The notes: a model not told the origin generated them from the letters alone. Shown: positions 1-8,368, counted from the stretch's first letter. The stretch: DNA of 18,078 nucleotides from Bacteroidales bacterium UBA3382 (GCA_002358965.1 DEPW01000118.1:1-18078), one strand, 5' to 3'. A program made the numbers and translations.

Positions 1-2
1 AG

Positions 3-2168
3 CTGATTGTCGATACGTCTGGATTCATGGCGCTCCGTACCGATGATCTTCAGACCGCCCGCTGCCCGCGCATCATCATCCAGCTTGATATCCGTACCAC
101 GGCCGGCCATGTTCGTCGCGATGGTGACGGTGCCGGCTTCACCTGCATGGGCCACTATCTCCGCCTCGCGCGCATGCTGCTTGGCATTCAGCACCTGATG
201 ATTGATTCCGCGCATCCTGAGCATGCGGCTGAGCAATTCGGAAACCTCGACAGACACCGTACCGACAAGCACCGGACGGCCTTGCCGGGTGAGATTGACG
301 ATTTCCTCTATGACTGCCTTGTATTTTTCGTTCTTGGTCTTGTAGATGATATCGTCCTGGTCCACCCTGATGACAGGCTTGTTCGTCGGGATCACCATCA
401 CATCCATCTTGTAAATGGACCAAAACTCTCCTGCTTCCGTCTCGGCCGTACCGGTCATACCGGCAAGCTTGTGGTACATCCTGAAATAATTCTGGAGAGT
501 GATCGTCGCAAAAGTCTGCGTTGCGGCCTCTACCTTCACATTTTCCTTGGCCTCGATAGCCTGATGGAGTCCGTCGGAATAACGGCGGCCTTCGAGTATA
601 CGGCCGGTCTGTTCGTCGACTATCTTGACTTTGTTGTCCATCACGACATATTCGACATCCTTTTCGAACATCGCATACGCCTTGAGGAGCTGGTTCACGG
701 TATGCACCCTCTCGGATTTCATAGCATATTCGGAAAGCAGCTGATCCTTCTTCTGCTGCTTTTCCATATCGGTAAGGGCGGTATCCTTTTCAAGCTCGGC
801 AATCTCCTCGCCCACATCCGGAAGCACGAAGAATCTGTTGTCTTCGAACTTCTCGCTGAGCAGGTCATGTCCCTTGTCCGTAAGGTCGACGGTCCTCTGC
901 TTTTCGTCTATCACGAAATAGAGAGGATCCGTGATTATGTGCATGTTCCTGTTGTTGTCCTGCATATAGCGGCCTTCCACGTTCAGCAGGAGCTGCTTCA
1001 TGCCCGGCTCGCTGAGGAACTTGATCAGAGCGTTCATCTTAGGCAAGGCCTTGTGGGCGCGCAGAAGCGGCACGGCTCCTTCGTCGTTCTTGCCTTCGGC
1101 AATGAGTTTCCTGGCTTCATTGAGATAGCCTATCGCGAGTTGCCTCTGGGCCATGTAGAGCTTTTCCACATAAGGCTTGTATTCCATGAACTGCTGGTCG
1201 TCCCCTTTCGGCACCGGGCCGGAGATGATCAGAGGGGTACGGGCATCGTCGATGAGCACGGAGTCCACCTCGTCGACTATGGCATAATGATGCTTGCGCT
1301 GCACGAGATCCTTGAGGGATATCGCCATATTGTCCCTAAGGTAATCGAAGCCGAACTCGTTGTTCGTACCGAAGGTGATATCGGCATTGTATGCCGCCTT
1401 TCGCGCATCCGAATTAGGCTGGTGCTTGTCGATACAGTCCACCGAAAGTCCGTGGAACATGTAAAGAGGCCCCATCCACTCGGAGTCTCGCTTTGACAGG
1501 TAATCGTTGACCGTTACTACATGGACCCCCTTGCCTGCCAATGCATTCAGGAACACCGGAAGCGTAGCCACAAGGGTCTTTCCCTCACCCGTGGCCATCT
1601 CGGCTATCTTACCCTGATGCAGGGCGATACCTCCGACGAGCTGCACATCGTAATGCACCATGTCCCAGACGATCGTATTGCCGCCGGCGGACCATGAATT
1701 TTTCCATACCGCCTCGTCGCCTTCGACACTGACAAAGTCTTTGGTAACGCTCAGTTTCCGGTCGAAATCAGTGGCTTTCACACGGATTTCGCTATTTTCG
1801 GCGAACCTTCTGGCTGTGGATTTCATTATGGCAAAGGCGTCGGGAAGTATCTCCCCGAGCACTTTCTCTATGGTGTCGTCGATGTTTTTCTCCAATGCAT
1901 CCGCCTCGCTTGCGAGCTTTTCCTTCTCGTCCACGGGCAGGTCCTTTTCAAGTTCGAGCTTTATCTCGGCTATCCTTTTTTCATCGGCTCCGATCGCGGA
2001 AGCGATGCGCTCCTTCAATTTGGCGCTCTCCGCACGGAGATCGTCCACAGACAGCCTGTCTATCCTCTCATAAGCCGCCAGCACCTTTTCAAGAATCGGT
2101 TTGACGGCTTTCATATCACGCTCGGCCTTCGAGCCGAACAGCTTCTTCAAAATATCCGCAAATGCCAT
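3..2168 (-). CDS. secA: Protein translocase ATPase SecA (partial, C-terminus outside window)
   Basis: Preprotein translocase motor: hydrolyses ATP to push unfolded preproteins through the SecYEG channel in the inner membrane. The frame starts at an ATG at 2168 (MAFADILKKLFGSKAERDMK) and stays open to the left edge, giving residues 1-722. Visible motifs: Walker A MATGEGKT at about residues 191-198, the DEVD helicase box at about 299-302 followed by SVLIDDARTPLIISG, and MAGRGTD of the second nucleotide-binding domain at about 687-693. Bacteroidota SecA proteins are usually around 1,100 residues, so roughly a third (helical scaffold/wing and C-terminal tail) lies outside. It is a single transcription unit with its own promoter just upstream. 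Identity is secure; only the 3' end is unseen. Confidence 0.97.
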   Translation of the reverse strand, partial: MAFADILKKLFGSKAERDMKAVKPILEKVLAAYERIDRLSVDDLRAESAKLKERIASAIGADEKRIAEIKLELEKDLPVDEKEKLASEADALEKNIDDTIEKVLGEILPDAFAIMKSTARRFAENSEIRVKATDFDRKLSVTKDFVSVEGDEAVWKNSWSAGGNTIVWDMVHYDVQLVGGIALHQGKIAEMATGEGKTLVATLPVFLNALAGKGVHVVTVNDYLSKRDSEWMGPLYMFHGLSVDCIDKHQPNSDARKAAYNADITFGTNNEFGFDYLRDNMAISLKDLVQRKHHYAIVDEVDSVLIDDARTPLIISGPVPKGDDQQFMEYKPYVEKLYMAQRQLAIGYLNEARKLIAEGKNDEGAVPLLRAHKALPKMNALIKFLSEPGMKQLLLNVEGRYMQDNNRNMHIITDPLYFVIDEKQRTVDLTDKGHDLLSEKFEDNRFFVLPDVGEEIAELEKDTALTDMEKQQKKDQLLSEYAMKSERVHTVNQLLKAYAMFEKDVEYVVMDNKVKIVDEQTGRILEGRRYSDGLHQAIEAKENVKVEAATQTFATITLQNYFRMYHKLAGMTGTAETEAGEFWSIYKMDVMVIPTNKPVIRVDQDDIIYKTKNEKYKAVIEEIVNLTRQGRPVLVGTVSVEVSELLSRMLRMRGINHQVLNAKQHAREAEIVAHAGEAGTVTIATNMAGRGTDIKLDDDARAAGGLKIIGTERHESRRIDNQ

Positions 2169-2211
2169 ATTTCAGTCTATATTCGCTAATAATATTCGTA
2201 AATTAATCTTG

Positions 2212-2243
2212 CAAAGATAACAAAATTAATGATATCCGACAAA
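2212..2243 (-). promoter_or_regulatory. secA promoter (Bacteroidota sigma-ABfr type)
   Basis: On the minus strand a TTTG (2243-2240) is followed after 20 nt by TATCTTTG (2219-2212), matching the Bacteroidota -33 TTTG / -7 TAnnTTTG consensus. Predicted transcription start is near 2206, giving a leader of roughly 38 nt before the secA ATG at 2168. The -33 TTTG lies inside the T-tract of the ferredoxin terminator. The match is read from the sequence; activity is inferred. Confidence 0.7.
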
Positions 2244-2284
2244 AAAAAGGATGACCCTTGAAAGCCTGAGGCTTCGGGTCATCC
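2241..2284 (-). terminator. Rho-independent terminator of the ferredoxin gene
   Basis: Perfect 9-bp outer stem GGATGACCC (2249-2257) / GGGTCATCC (2276-2284), with a small inner stem AGCC/GGCT closing a TGA loop, followed on the minus strand by eight T (2248-2241). It begins 30 nt after the ferredoxin stop codon and separates that gene from secA. Confidence 0.9.
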
Positions 2285-2314
2285 TGTCGTTTGCTATATC
2301 GGTTCAGCCCGGGA

Positions 2315-2485
2315 TTATTCAGCCAATGAAATCGCACCCGTCGGGCATACATCCGAACAAGCACCGCACTCGATGCACTTGTCTGGATCGATTTTGTAAA
2401 TATCGCCTGCTGAAATAGCCCCTACCGGACATTCATCGATACATGTGCCGCAAGCAGCACAATTTTCAGAAATTTTGTAAGCCAT
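2315..2485 (-). CDS. 4Fe-4S ferredoxin, 56 aa, two clusters
   Basis: Small soluble electron carrier of the clostridial 2[4Fe-4S] type, expected to serve low-potential oxidoreductases (for example pyruvate:ferredoxin oxidoreductase in anaerobic Bacteroidales). The translation starts MAYKISENCAACGTC and ends GAISLAE. Both cluster motifs CxxCxxCxxxCP are complete: CAACGTCIDECP in the first half and CIECGACSDVCP in the second, in the pseudo-symmetric layout typical of the family, whose members are about 55-60 residues. It is a monocistronic unit with a promoter at 2532-2539 and a strong terminator at 2241-2284, and it diverges from the DUF1573 operon. No partner enzyme is adjacent; the FrhB-like protein at 13188-14348 could in principle be a redox partner, but nothing here shows that. 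Confidence 0.96.
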   Translation of the reverse strand: MAYKISENCAACGTCIDECPVGAISAGDIYKIDPDKCIECGACSDVCPTGAISLAE

Positions 2486-2531
2486 TATAATAAAACCATT
2501 AAAAATTAATAAAAGCCTGTATTTTGAACCG

Positions 2532-2565
2532 CAAATATATCACATTTTTTTTAATTGGAGCCAAA
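2532..2565 (-). promoter_or_regulatory. Ferredoxin promoter
   Basis: Minus-strand TATATTTG (2539-2532) is an exact TAnnTTTG -7 element. A TTTG sits at 2565-2562, 22 nt upstream, slightly longer than the usual spacing. Predicted start near 2526, with a leader of about 40 nt to the ATG at 2485. It lies back to back with the plus-strand promoter at 2573-2580. Confidence 0.6.
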
Positions 2566-2572
2566 TATGGCT

Positions 2573-2580
2573 TATATTTG
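2573..2580 (+). promoter_or_regulatory. -7 element for the DUF1573-meaB-transporter operon
   Basis: TATATTTG is an exact TAnnTTTG -7 box 33 nt before the ATG at 2614. The expected -33 position is a T-run (2545-2552) without a clean TTTG. The predicted leader is only about 27 nt, too short for a riboswitch such as a cobalamin element. Confidence 0.55.
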
Positions 2581-2613
2581 TGGAATAATTTTTAAAAAAG
2601 TCTTCATAGGGAC

Positions 2614-3711
2614 ATGAAAATATACAGATACCTGTTGGCGCTCACGGCAATTGCGATATCGGCTTCGATCTGCTCAGCACAGACCGCAGAGACATTCGGC
2701 GACGCCGTAAGGTTCGACAATACCGTACACGATTTCGGAACGCTCAAGCTCGGAAGCGGGCCGGCAGAATGCAGTTTCGCTTTTGAAAATGTCGGGAAGA
2801 CCCCGATGGCGATATACAATGTCGTCACGAGTTGCGGCTGTACCACCATCGACTGGCCGAAAGAGCCTGTGATGCCGGGAGGAAAGGGCACGATAACGGT
2901 AGTATACACCAACGATGAAGGCCCGTACCCGTTCGACAAGACGATAACGGTATATGTCTCCAATTACACTAAGCCCATTTTGTTGAGAGTAAGGGGAGTA
3001 TGCATCGACAAGGAGCAAAGGCTCGACGAAATATACCCTGTAGCCTACGGAGCCTTGGGACTGCGCAAGGGCGAATACTCCATAGGCAATATCGACCAGG
3101 GGAAATCCAGAAGCGACGAGACCTATGTCGCCAACACATCTTCAGCTCCGGCCAGAATAAGTTTCACATCCGTCACCCCCGGACTGGAAATCAGCGTATC
3201 CCCCAATCCGATACCGGCCGCAAGCACGGCGAAAATGACTTTCAAGGTGACTGCCGATGAAGGAAAATGGGGGAAGACCGTGTATGAAGCCATCCCAGTA
3301 GTAAACGGGACCGGGCAGCACGGAGAAGGACCTATCGAAATCAGATGCTTCATAAAAGAGGATTTCAGCTCATGGAGCGAAGACGAGATCAGGGACGGGG
3401 CGCTGCCCCTGTTCGCCTCAAGCAGCTATACTTTCAATCCCGTAAACACGGGTACGGAGGTGAAAGGCTCGTTCACATTGAAAAACCAGGGAAGAAGCCC
3501 GCTGAAGATACACAAGATAGAGGCCGATTCCGACGATGTCAGCCTGACGCTTCCAGGGCCGATACCGCCCAACGGCAGCGGAAAGATAGATTTCACATTC
3601 GACACTTCGGAAAGGACGCCCGGAGAGGAAATCCTGATAATAGTCACGCTAACGACAAATTCGCCCAAGAGGCCGATGGTGAACATATTCATACAAGGAT
3701 ACATAAAATAA
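2614..3711 (+). CDS. Exported DUF1573-domain protein
   Basis: Secreted protein of unknown function, 365 aa. Residues 1-22 form a signal peptide (MKIYRYLLAL core, cleavage probably after SAQ or close by). Residues about 32-130 are a DUF1573 domain, an Ig-like fold common in Bacteroidota exported proteins, with the hallmark TSCGCT at 72-77 (FDNTVHDFGTLKLG before it). The middle and C-terminal parts (about 140-240 and 270-365) are further beta-sandwich-like segments; SSYTFNPVNTG...GSFTLKNQG resembles a second, diverged copy without the CGC motif. It is the first gene of a three-gene operon, ending 14 nt before meaB. The cysteine pair could be redox- or metal-active in the periplasm, but no role is established. 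The family call is firm, the function unknown. Confidence 0.88.
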   Translation: MKIYRYLLALTAIAISASICSAQTAETFGDAVRFDNTVHDFGTLKLGSGPAECSFAFENVGKTPMAIYNVVTSCGCTTIDWPKEPVMPGGKGTITVVYTNDEGPYPFDKTITVYVSNYTKPILLRVRGVCIDKEQRLDEIYPVAYGALGLRKGEYSIGNIDQGKSRSDETYVANTSSAPARISFTSVTPGLEISVSPNPIPAASTAKMTFKVTADEGKWGKTVYEAIPVVNGTGQHGEGPIEIRCFIKEDFSSWSEDEIRDGALPLFASSSYTFNPVNTGTEVKGSFTLKNQGRSPLKIHKIEADSDDVSLTLPGPIPPNGSGKIDFTFDTSERTPGEEILIIVTLTTNSPKRPMVNIFIQGYIK

Positions 3712-3725
3712 CCGCAACCCAGAAA

Positions 3726-4838
3726 ATGAAACAGCAAGGAGATTTTTTCGACGACTACCACAATAACGACAGCGCACTCGGGATCCAGGACGGGATAGCC
3801 CACCCGCCGGCAGTAAACCCCTACCTTGACAGGATACCTAAAAAGAAGAAGGTCCTGCAGCCGGCAGGCTTCTACATAGAAGGAATCTTCAAAGGAGACA
3901 GGACGATATTGAGCCAGGCGATAACCCTTGTGGAAAGTTCGTTGCCCGAACACAGGGCCATCGCCAACGAAATCATAGCCGCGTGCCAGAAACATTCGGC
4001 CACCGCCGAAAGCATGCGGATCGGAATCACAGGCGTACCGGGCGTAGGGAAAAGCACCTTCATCGAAGCGTTCGGAGGGTACATCACATCCCAGGGTCAC
4101 AGGCTGGCCGTACTGGCAATCGATCCGAGCAGCGAAAGGACAAAAGGCAGCATCCTCGGAGACAAGACCAGGATGGAAACGCTATGCAACGACCCGAATG
4201 CCTTCATCCGCCCGAGTCCGAGCGCGGGTTCGCTCGGAGGGGTCGCAAGAAAGACAAGGGAGACCATACTGCTGTGCGAAGCCGCAGGCTTCGATGTCAT
4301 ATTCATAGAGACCGTGGGCGTCGGACAGTCGGAGACCGCGGTACACTCGATGAGCGACTTCTTCCTGCTGCTCATGCTTTCCGGCGCAGGAGACGAGCTT
4401 CAAGGCATAAAGCGCGGAATAATGGAGATGTCCGACCTCATCGCCATCACCAAAGCGGACGGGACCAATGTGGACAAGGCGACCATGGCCATGGCACTGT
4501 ACCGAAACGCCCTGGCCCTGTTCCCACCCACCGAATCCGGCTGGAAGCCTACCGCACTGACATCTTCCGCAGTGACGAAGGAAGGCCTCAAAGAGATACT
4601 TGAAAAGATCAAGGAATATTTCGAGCTCGCAAAAGGCAACGGTTATTATGTCCGCCGAAGACGCGAACAGGCCCGATACTGGATGTACGAAAGCATCAAC
4701 GAATCGCTCAAGGAAATGTTTTATGAAGATGCCGAGATAGAAAAGCTTCTGCCATACTATGAAGAGGCCGTGCTGAAAGGCGAACTGGAATCCTTCAGTG
4801 CCGCAGGAGAGCTTCTTGACAGATACCGCAGAAGATGA
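3726..4838 (+). CDS. meaB: Methylmalonyl-CoA mutase-associated GTPase MeaB (ArgK/LAO ATPase family)
   Basis: G3E-family GTPase that guards adenosylcobalamin delivery to, and reactivation of, methylmalonyl-CoA mutase in the succinate-propionate route; cytoplasmic. Length 370 aa. An N-terminal extension of about 45 residues precedes the helical segment ILSQAITLVESSLPEH; this extension is usual in Bacteroidota members. P-loop GVPGVGKST at residues 103-111, then AIDPSSERTKGSILGDKTRM (Switch region), the FIETVGVGQSE block and the ITKADG base-recognition motif. The ATG at 3726 is preferred: an in-frame extension to 3345 would overlap most of the last third of the DUF1573 gene and encodes no family sequence. 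It follows that gene by 14 nt and overlaps the next gene by ATGA. No mutA/mutB is nearby in the window. Confidence 0.93.
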   Translation: MKQQGDFFDDYHNNDSALGIQDGIAHPPAVNPYLDRIPKKKKVLQPAGFYIEGIFKGDRTILSQAITLVESSLPEHRAIANEIIAACQKHSATAESMRIGITGVPGVGKSTFIEAFGGYITSQGHRLAVLAIDPSSERTKGSILGDKTRMETLCNDPNAFIRPSPSAGSLGGVARKTRETILLCEAAGFDVIFIETVGVGQSETAVHSMSDFFLLLMLSGAGDELQGIKRGIMEMSDLIAITKADGTNVDKATMAMALYRNALALFPPTESGWKPTALTSSAVTKEGLKEILEKIKEYFELAKGNGYYVRRRREQARYWMYESINESLKEMFYEDAEIEKLLPYYEEAVLKGELESFSAAGELLDRYRRR

Positions 4839-5884
4839 CCGGCATCCTGACAGACAGCATACTCATCACAGGCATCGTCATCTGCATGATGCTGATGATC
4901 GAACTCATCAACGAAAAATCCGGTGGAAGGTTTTTCGAAAGATTCCGCGGGGCGGGAGTGAGACAGATCGTATTCTCCGCCCTTTTAGGCTGTATCCCCG
5001 GATGCATGGGAGGATTCGCCACGGTATCGCTGTACAGCCGCAGGATGATAAGTCTCGGAGCGCTCACCGCGATGATGATAGCGTCTTCCGGAGACGAAGC
5101 CTTCGTAATGCTGGCCATGTTCCCGGGAAAAGCCGTATTGCTTACGGCGATAATGTTCGTACTGTCCATATTTTTCGGAATCCTTATCGACAGGATATGG
5201 CCTTCGGGAGCAGGCGGAGCGGCAAATGCGGACGCTGCAGCATGTGACGCAATCCGCGACAGTCATGAAGCTCCGGTTCACAATGGAGATGGAAGGCTTG
5301 CATGGAAAAGGGCCGGCCTCGCTTTCGGCTTCCTGCTGTTCATAGCCGCCCTTCTCAGCGGCGCCATAGGACACTCCCACGCCAACGAAAGCGGCACAGC
5401 CATACGCATAAACCTGCTCGATGAAGCGTGGATGAACATCCTTTTCGGCATACTGGCCGTCTCGCTCGTGTTCGCATCGATATTCGGAAGCCGCAAGTTC
5501 GTAGACATTGAAACGCACATCATAAAACGCCATGCGCTCTCCATTTTCCTCTGGACGCTCGGAGCGCTCGCGCTCGTACACATCTGCACACAGCACCTCG
5601 ACATAGCTTCGTGGATGGGGCAGAACATCCCCCTGATGATACTCCTTGCCTCCCTGATAGGAATCATTCCGGAATCAGGCCCGAATCTGATATTCGTCAC
5701 GCTGTTCGCCAGCGGAAGCATCCCGTTCTCTGTCCTGCTTGCCAATTCCATATCCCAGGACGGCCACTCGTCGATTCCGCTGCTCGCCTCGAACAAAAAG
5801 AGTTTCGCCGTGACGAAACTCCTCAATACCTTCATCGCCCTGATTTGCGGATATGCGGCGATGTTCATCGAAAGACTTTTCTAA
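4835..5884 (+). CDS. Multi-pass membrane protein, ArsP_2 / putative manganese transporter family
   Basis: Inner-membrane protein of 349 aa with about 8-10 hydrophobic segments, matching the family described as 10-TM heavy-metal exporter (ArsP_2, PF11449) or putative manganese transporter. Two related half-motifs are visible: residues about 50-95 (LLGCIPGCMGGFATVSLYSR then MMIASSGDEAFVMLA) and about 273-318 (LIGIIPESGPNLIFVTLFAS then SISQDGHSSIPLLA), consistent with an internal duplication. The loop near residues 123-160 contains several His/Asp. The start ATG overlaps the meaB stop (ATGA at 4835-4838), so translation is probably coupled. The stop lies 2 nt from the convergent PCMD gene stop. 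The substrate is not shown by the sequence; metal transport is a family-level inference. Confidence 0.75.
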   Translation: MTGILTDSILITGIVICMMLMIELINEKSGGRFFERFRGAGVRQIVFSALLGCIPGCMGGFATVSLYSRRMISLGALTAMMIASSGDEAFVMLAMFPGKAVLLTAIMFVLSIFFGILIDRIWPSGAGGAANADAAACDAIRDSHEAPVHNGDGRLAWKRAGLAFGFLLFIAALLSGAIGHSHANESGTAIRINLLDEAWMNILFGILAVSLVFASIFGSRKFVDIETHIIKRHALSIFLWTLGALALVHICTQHLDIASWMGQNIPLMILLASLIGIIPESGPNLIFVTLFASGSIPFSVLLANSISQDGHSSIPLLASNKKSFAVTKLLNTFIALICGYAAMFIERLF

Positions 5885-5886
5885 AC

Positions 5887-7563
5887 TTACTCTCTGTCGC
5901 CTATGTCAATGTTGCTGTTGGCAAAATCCTTGTCGACTATCAGCACGGAACCGTCGCGCGGAATGGAAGATTCGTCATATACCAGTTCGAACTCATCCAC
6001 ATACAGCACGCTGCCCACGCCTCCGGTGAAATAGTTGCCATAACGGCTCGCACATGAAATCACAACGATATGGGTGGCCTTGCGCGTCTTGTCCCTCCAG
6101 GCCATATCGTCAAGATGAATGAAGAACTCGACATACTCCCCGCCGGTGCTTTTGTCGCTGACGAGCTCTCTGAAAGCAAGTATGTCAGGGTCGTCCATGT
6201 CGATGTACTGCCGCTTCGTGCTGTTCACATCGAAAGGCTTGTCCCACGCTGTAAGCATGATGTATATCTGGCACATGTCAGTACGGCCCATCAGGTCTTC
6301 ATACGGTTCGTCCACTTTGTTTATGGTCGCAGGCTCGTATGAATAATAGCCCCTGAGGCCTATGGGACGCGACTCGAACGGCACCCCGAACTCCAACAGA
6401 GCCGACAGGCCTTCGGTGCCTTTGTACCGGCCGCTATAGAGATTGCCTGCGGCCATTACGCCTAACACCGATCTGGTTTCGAGCCTTGCGGCTCTCTTTC
6501 CCTCACCCGCGACGGCCACGAAAGCATCTTCCGGAGCCGAAGGATTCACCGGACCTAAAGTATTGGCACCCATATTGGCGGTATCCCACCATATTTCGGC
6601 ATCCTCGCCGGCACGGGGTTCCCATGCGTTGCTTTCATTCATGAACCACGCGTCATACGAGCTGTTCGGAATCTGCATGGCGACCTCGGTCCGGAAATCC
6701 GTCTCTGCCGAAACGCCTTCCCCGCCGACAAGCCTCAATACATAGTCCGTACCGTCTTCAAGCCCTCCGATAGTTGCGGAAATATTGACTCCGTCCACGG
6801 AGACTTCGCCGTCGAACCTGGTCCACGATCCATCACCGGCCTTCCTGTATTCGAAAGCGGCGGCCGAGACATCGCCGGACACGGTCCCGGTCACATCCAC
6901 GCTGTATGCCCAGGCGTTGACACAGGTTATCTCCTCGCCTACCTCCCACGGAAGCACGCGGACTCCCCATTTTTCCGAATCCCCTTCATACGAGACATCG
7001 AAATACACTATGTCCGTAAAATCATGCACTTCCGAGACCGCCGGCACGATTTCGCTGCCCTCCACTGCGAGTTTTGCCTCCATCACTTCGATCTGCGACA
7101 GAGGGTTGGTCTCGGCTACGCGCACGACCACCATCTTTTCGGCCGTATTGATATCCTCGCCGCCCACCTGGTTGCGAATCCTGAAATACCTTTGTATCTG
7201 CTGCCTGGCAACGATTGTCCATTCGAAAGACTCATAAACGCTTACCGTGACTGTCACAGGATTGCGCAGATCCATGTAAGTCGCGGAATTGGACTGGACG
7301 ACTCCATCGCCGTAACTGATGATCGAATCGTAATTGGACGATATTTCCAGAAGCTTCACATTTGACAGGTCGACGGTTTCGTAAATATCGACCGTGACCG
7401 TCCTCGCATCATTGTCGATGACCGCCTCGCCTACCTGGCCCTCGAACCGTATGGAAGTGATTGCCGGCTTCACATCCGGATATGCCATATCGTTCTTCAG
7501 GCAGCCGGAAGCCATGAAAGACAACGAAAACAACAAAATCAACGATATATATCTGTCAGCCAT
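5887..7563 (-). CDS. PCMD-domain lipoprotein (putative carbohydrate-binding surface protein)
   Basis: Predicted lipoprotein of 558 aa. Signal peptide with lipobox ASGC, lipidated Cys21. Residues about 30-195 are Ig-like beta-sandwich sequence (two repeats of the ITSIRFEGQ... and VYESFEWTIVARQ type), about 205-285 look like a fibronectin type III-like module (AFEYRKAGDGSW, TDYVLRLVGGEG), and about 290-540 are the PCMD domain (putative carbohydrate metabolism domain, PF13201), with DAWFMNESNAWEP, MGANTLGPVNPSAP, AAGNLYSGRYKG and SVLYVDEFELVYD. Last gene of a three-gene operon; its ATG lies 1 nt after the stop of the barrel gene. An AAGGAG Shine-Dalgarno sequence sits 8 nt before the ATG, unusual for Bacteroidota. 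Ligand unknown; an outer-membrane location facing outward is inferred. Confidence 0.85.
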   Translation of the reverse strand: MADRYISLILLFSLSFMASGCLKNDMAYPDVKPAITSIRFEGQVGEAVIDNDARTVTVDIYETVDLSNVKLLEISSNYDSIISYGDGVVQSNSATYMDLRNPVTVTVSVYESFEWTIVARQQIQRYFRIRNQVGGEDINTAEKMVVVRVAETNPLSQIEVMEAKLAVEGSEIVPAVSEVHDFTDIVYFDVSYEGDSEKWGVRVLPWEVGEEITCVNAWAYSVDVTGTVSGDVSAAAFEYRKAGDGSWTRFDGEVSVDGVNISATIGGLEDGTDYVLRLVGGEGVSAETDFRTEVAMQIPNSSYDAWFMNESNAWEPRAGEDAEIWWDTANMGANTLGPVNPSAPEDAFVAVAGEGKRAARLETRSVLGVMAAGNLYSGRYKGTEGLSALLEFGVPFESRPIGLRGYYSYEPATINKVDEPYEDLMGRTDMCQIYIMLTAWDKPFDVNSTKRQYIDMDDPDILAFRELVSDKSTGGEYVEFFIHLDDMAWRDKTRKATHIVVISCASRYGNYFTGGVGSVLYVDEFELVYDESSIPRDGSVLIVDKDFANSNIDIGDRE

Positions 7564-7564
7564 C

Positions 7565-8368
7565 TCAAATGCTCCTTGACACCTTCGTAGGAATATAGAA
7601 TGTTATCCCGAAATTGATATTCAGGATATTTATCTTGAAATTAGCCCCGCTCTTTTCGTAAGTGCCCTCGTATACCTGATTGGTATACTGACGCGTACGC
7701 ATATAATCGAAACCGAGTACGCCTACCGAAACCTCGAAAGCCGTCTCGTTGGTCACGAAGAACACTATCCCCGGGATGAAGCCGAGCTCCAGCTGGGACA
7801 TTTCCTGGTAAGTCCCGTATTTTTCACCGCCTTCGACATGATAGTTTTTCCCCTGTCCGTAACCTCCGGTAAGTCTCACTTCGGTAAAAAAGCCGAAGCG
7901 GCGGCTGTCGGATATCGGGAAATAATTCCTCATCGTCAGCGACACCGAATAACTCCTGTTGATGATGTTCGAGTCGCCGATATCGAAACCCAGATCGTCA
8001 GACAGGTCAATCGAAGCCCCTCCCATGCCTATGTTGTAGGAATCGTAACCGAAACGCGCACCTACCGAAAGATTGTTCTTCACGAAATAGGACACATGGG
8101 GCGAAATCCCGAAACTGCTTGCCGAAACGGTCAAGCCGTCGACGACAAGGAATTTGTAATTGTCGAAGTCATAATTGGCATAGGACACCGAAAGTCCCGC
8201 CATTACGGTCCCCTTTGGGACGAAGATGAAAGACTTGTCCCTGCCGAGTCCCCTGTCGAACGGTTTCGCGTCCTCTTCGGCACGGGCCGAGGAGACTGCA
8301 ACTGTCGCCAATAGCGCCGCAAGGGCGATAATACGGAAAAATCTCATGCTATAACATTTAAAAATCAT
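7565..8368 (-). CDS. Outer-membrane beta-barrel protein, function unknown
   Basis: 267 aa. A signal peptide is obvious from Met8 (MRFFRIIALAALLATVAVSS, cleavage after ARA). The mature part alternates hydrophobic and polar residues with aromatic girdles (SVSYANYDFDNYKF, FFTEVRLTGGYGQG, NINFGITFYIP), in the style of porin/OmpA-like 8-10-stranded barrels of Bacteroidota. Two starts are possible: ATG at 8368, whose ATGA overlaps the upstream stop and is preceded by GGTGAAAGA, or ATG at 8347, which gives a cleaner signal peptide. I list the longer one. It lies between the DUF4493 and PCMD lipoprotein genes and probably forms an envelope complex with them. No catalytic motif is visible. Confidence 0.8.
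   Translation of the reverse strand: MIFKCYSMRFFRIIALAALLATVAVSSARAEEDAKPFDRGLGRDKSFIFVPKGTVMAGLSVSYANYDFDNYKFLVVDGLTVSASSFGISPHVSYFVKNNLSVGARFGYDSYNIGMGGASIDLSDDLGFDIGDSNIINRSYSVSLTMRNYFPISDSRRFGFFTEVRLTGGYGQGKNYHVEGGEKYGTYQEMSQLELGFIPGIVFFVTNETAFEVSVGVLGFDYMRTRQYTNQVYEGTYEKSGANFKINILNINFGITFYIPTKVSRSI

Noticed and set aside
27..1496. Long open frame (489 codons) on the plus strand opposite secA
   Set aside because: It is fully antisense to a gene with all SecA motifs, has a low-complexity His/Leu-rich translation without a recognisable domain, and is explained by codon bias of secA.
2581..2613. Cobalamin riboswitch upstream of the meaB operon
   Set aside because: Only about 27-33 nt lie between the predicted transcription start and the first ATG, far too short, and no B12-box-like sequence is visible.
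3345..3725. In-frame upstream extension of meaB
   Set aside because: It would overlap the DUF1573 gene by 367 nt and encodes an Arg/Gln-rich stretch unlike MeaB; the ATG at 3726 gives the family N-terminus.
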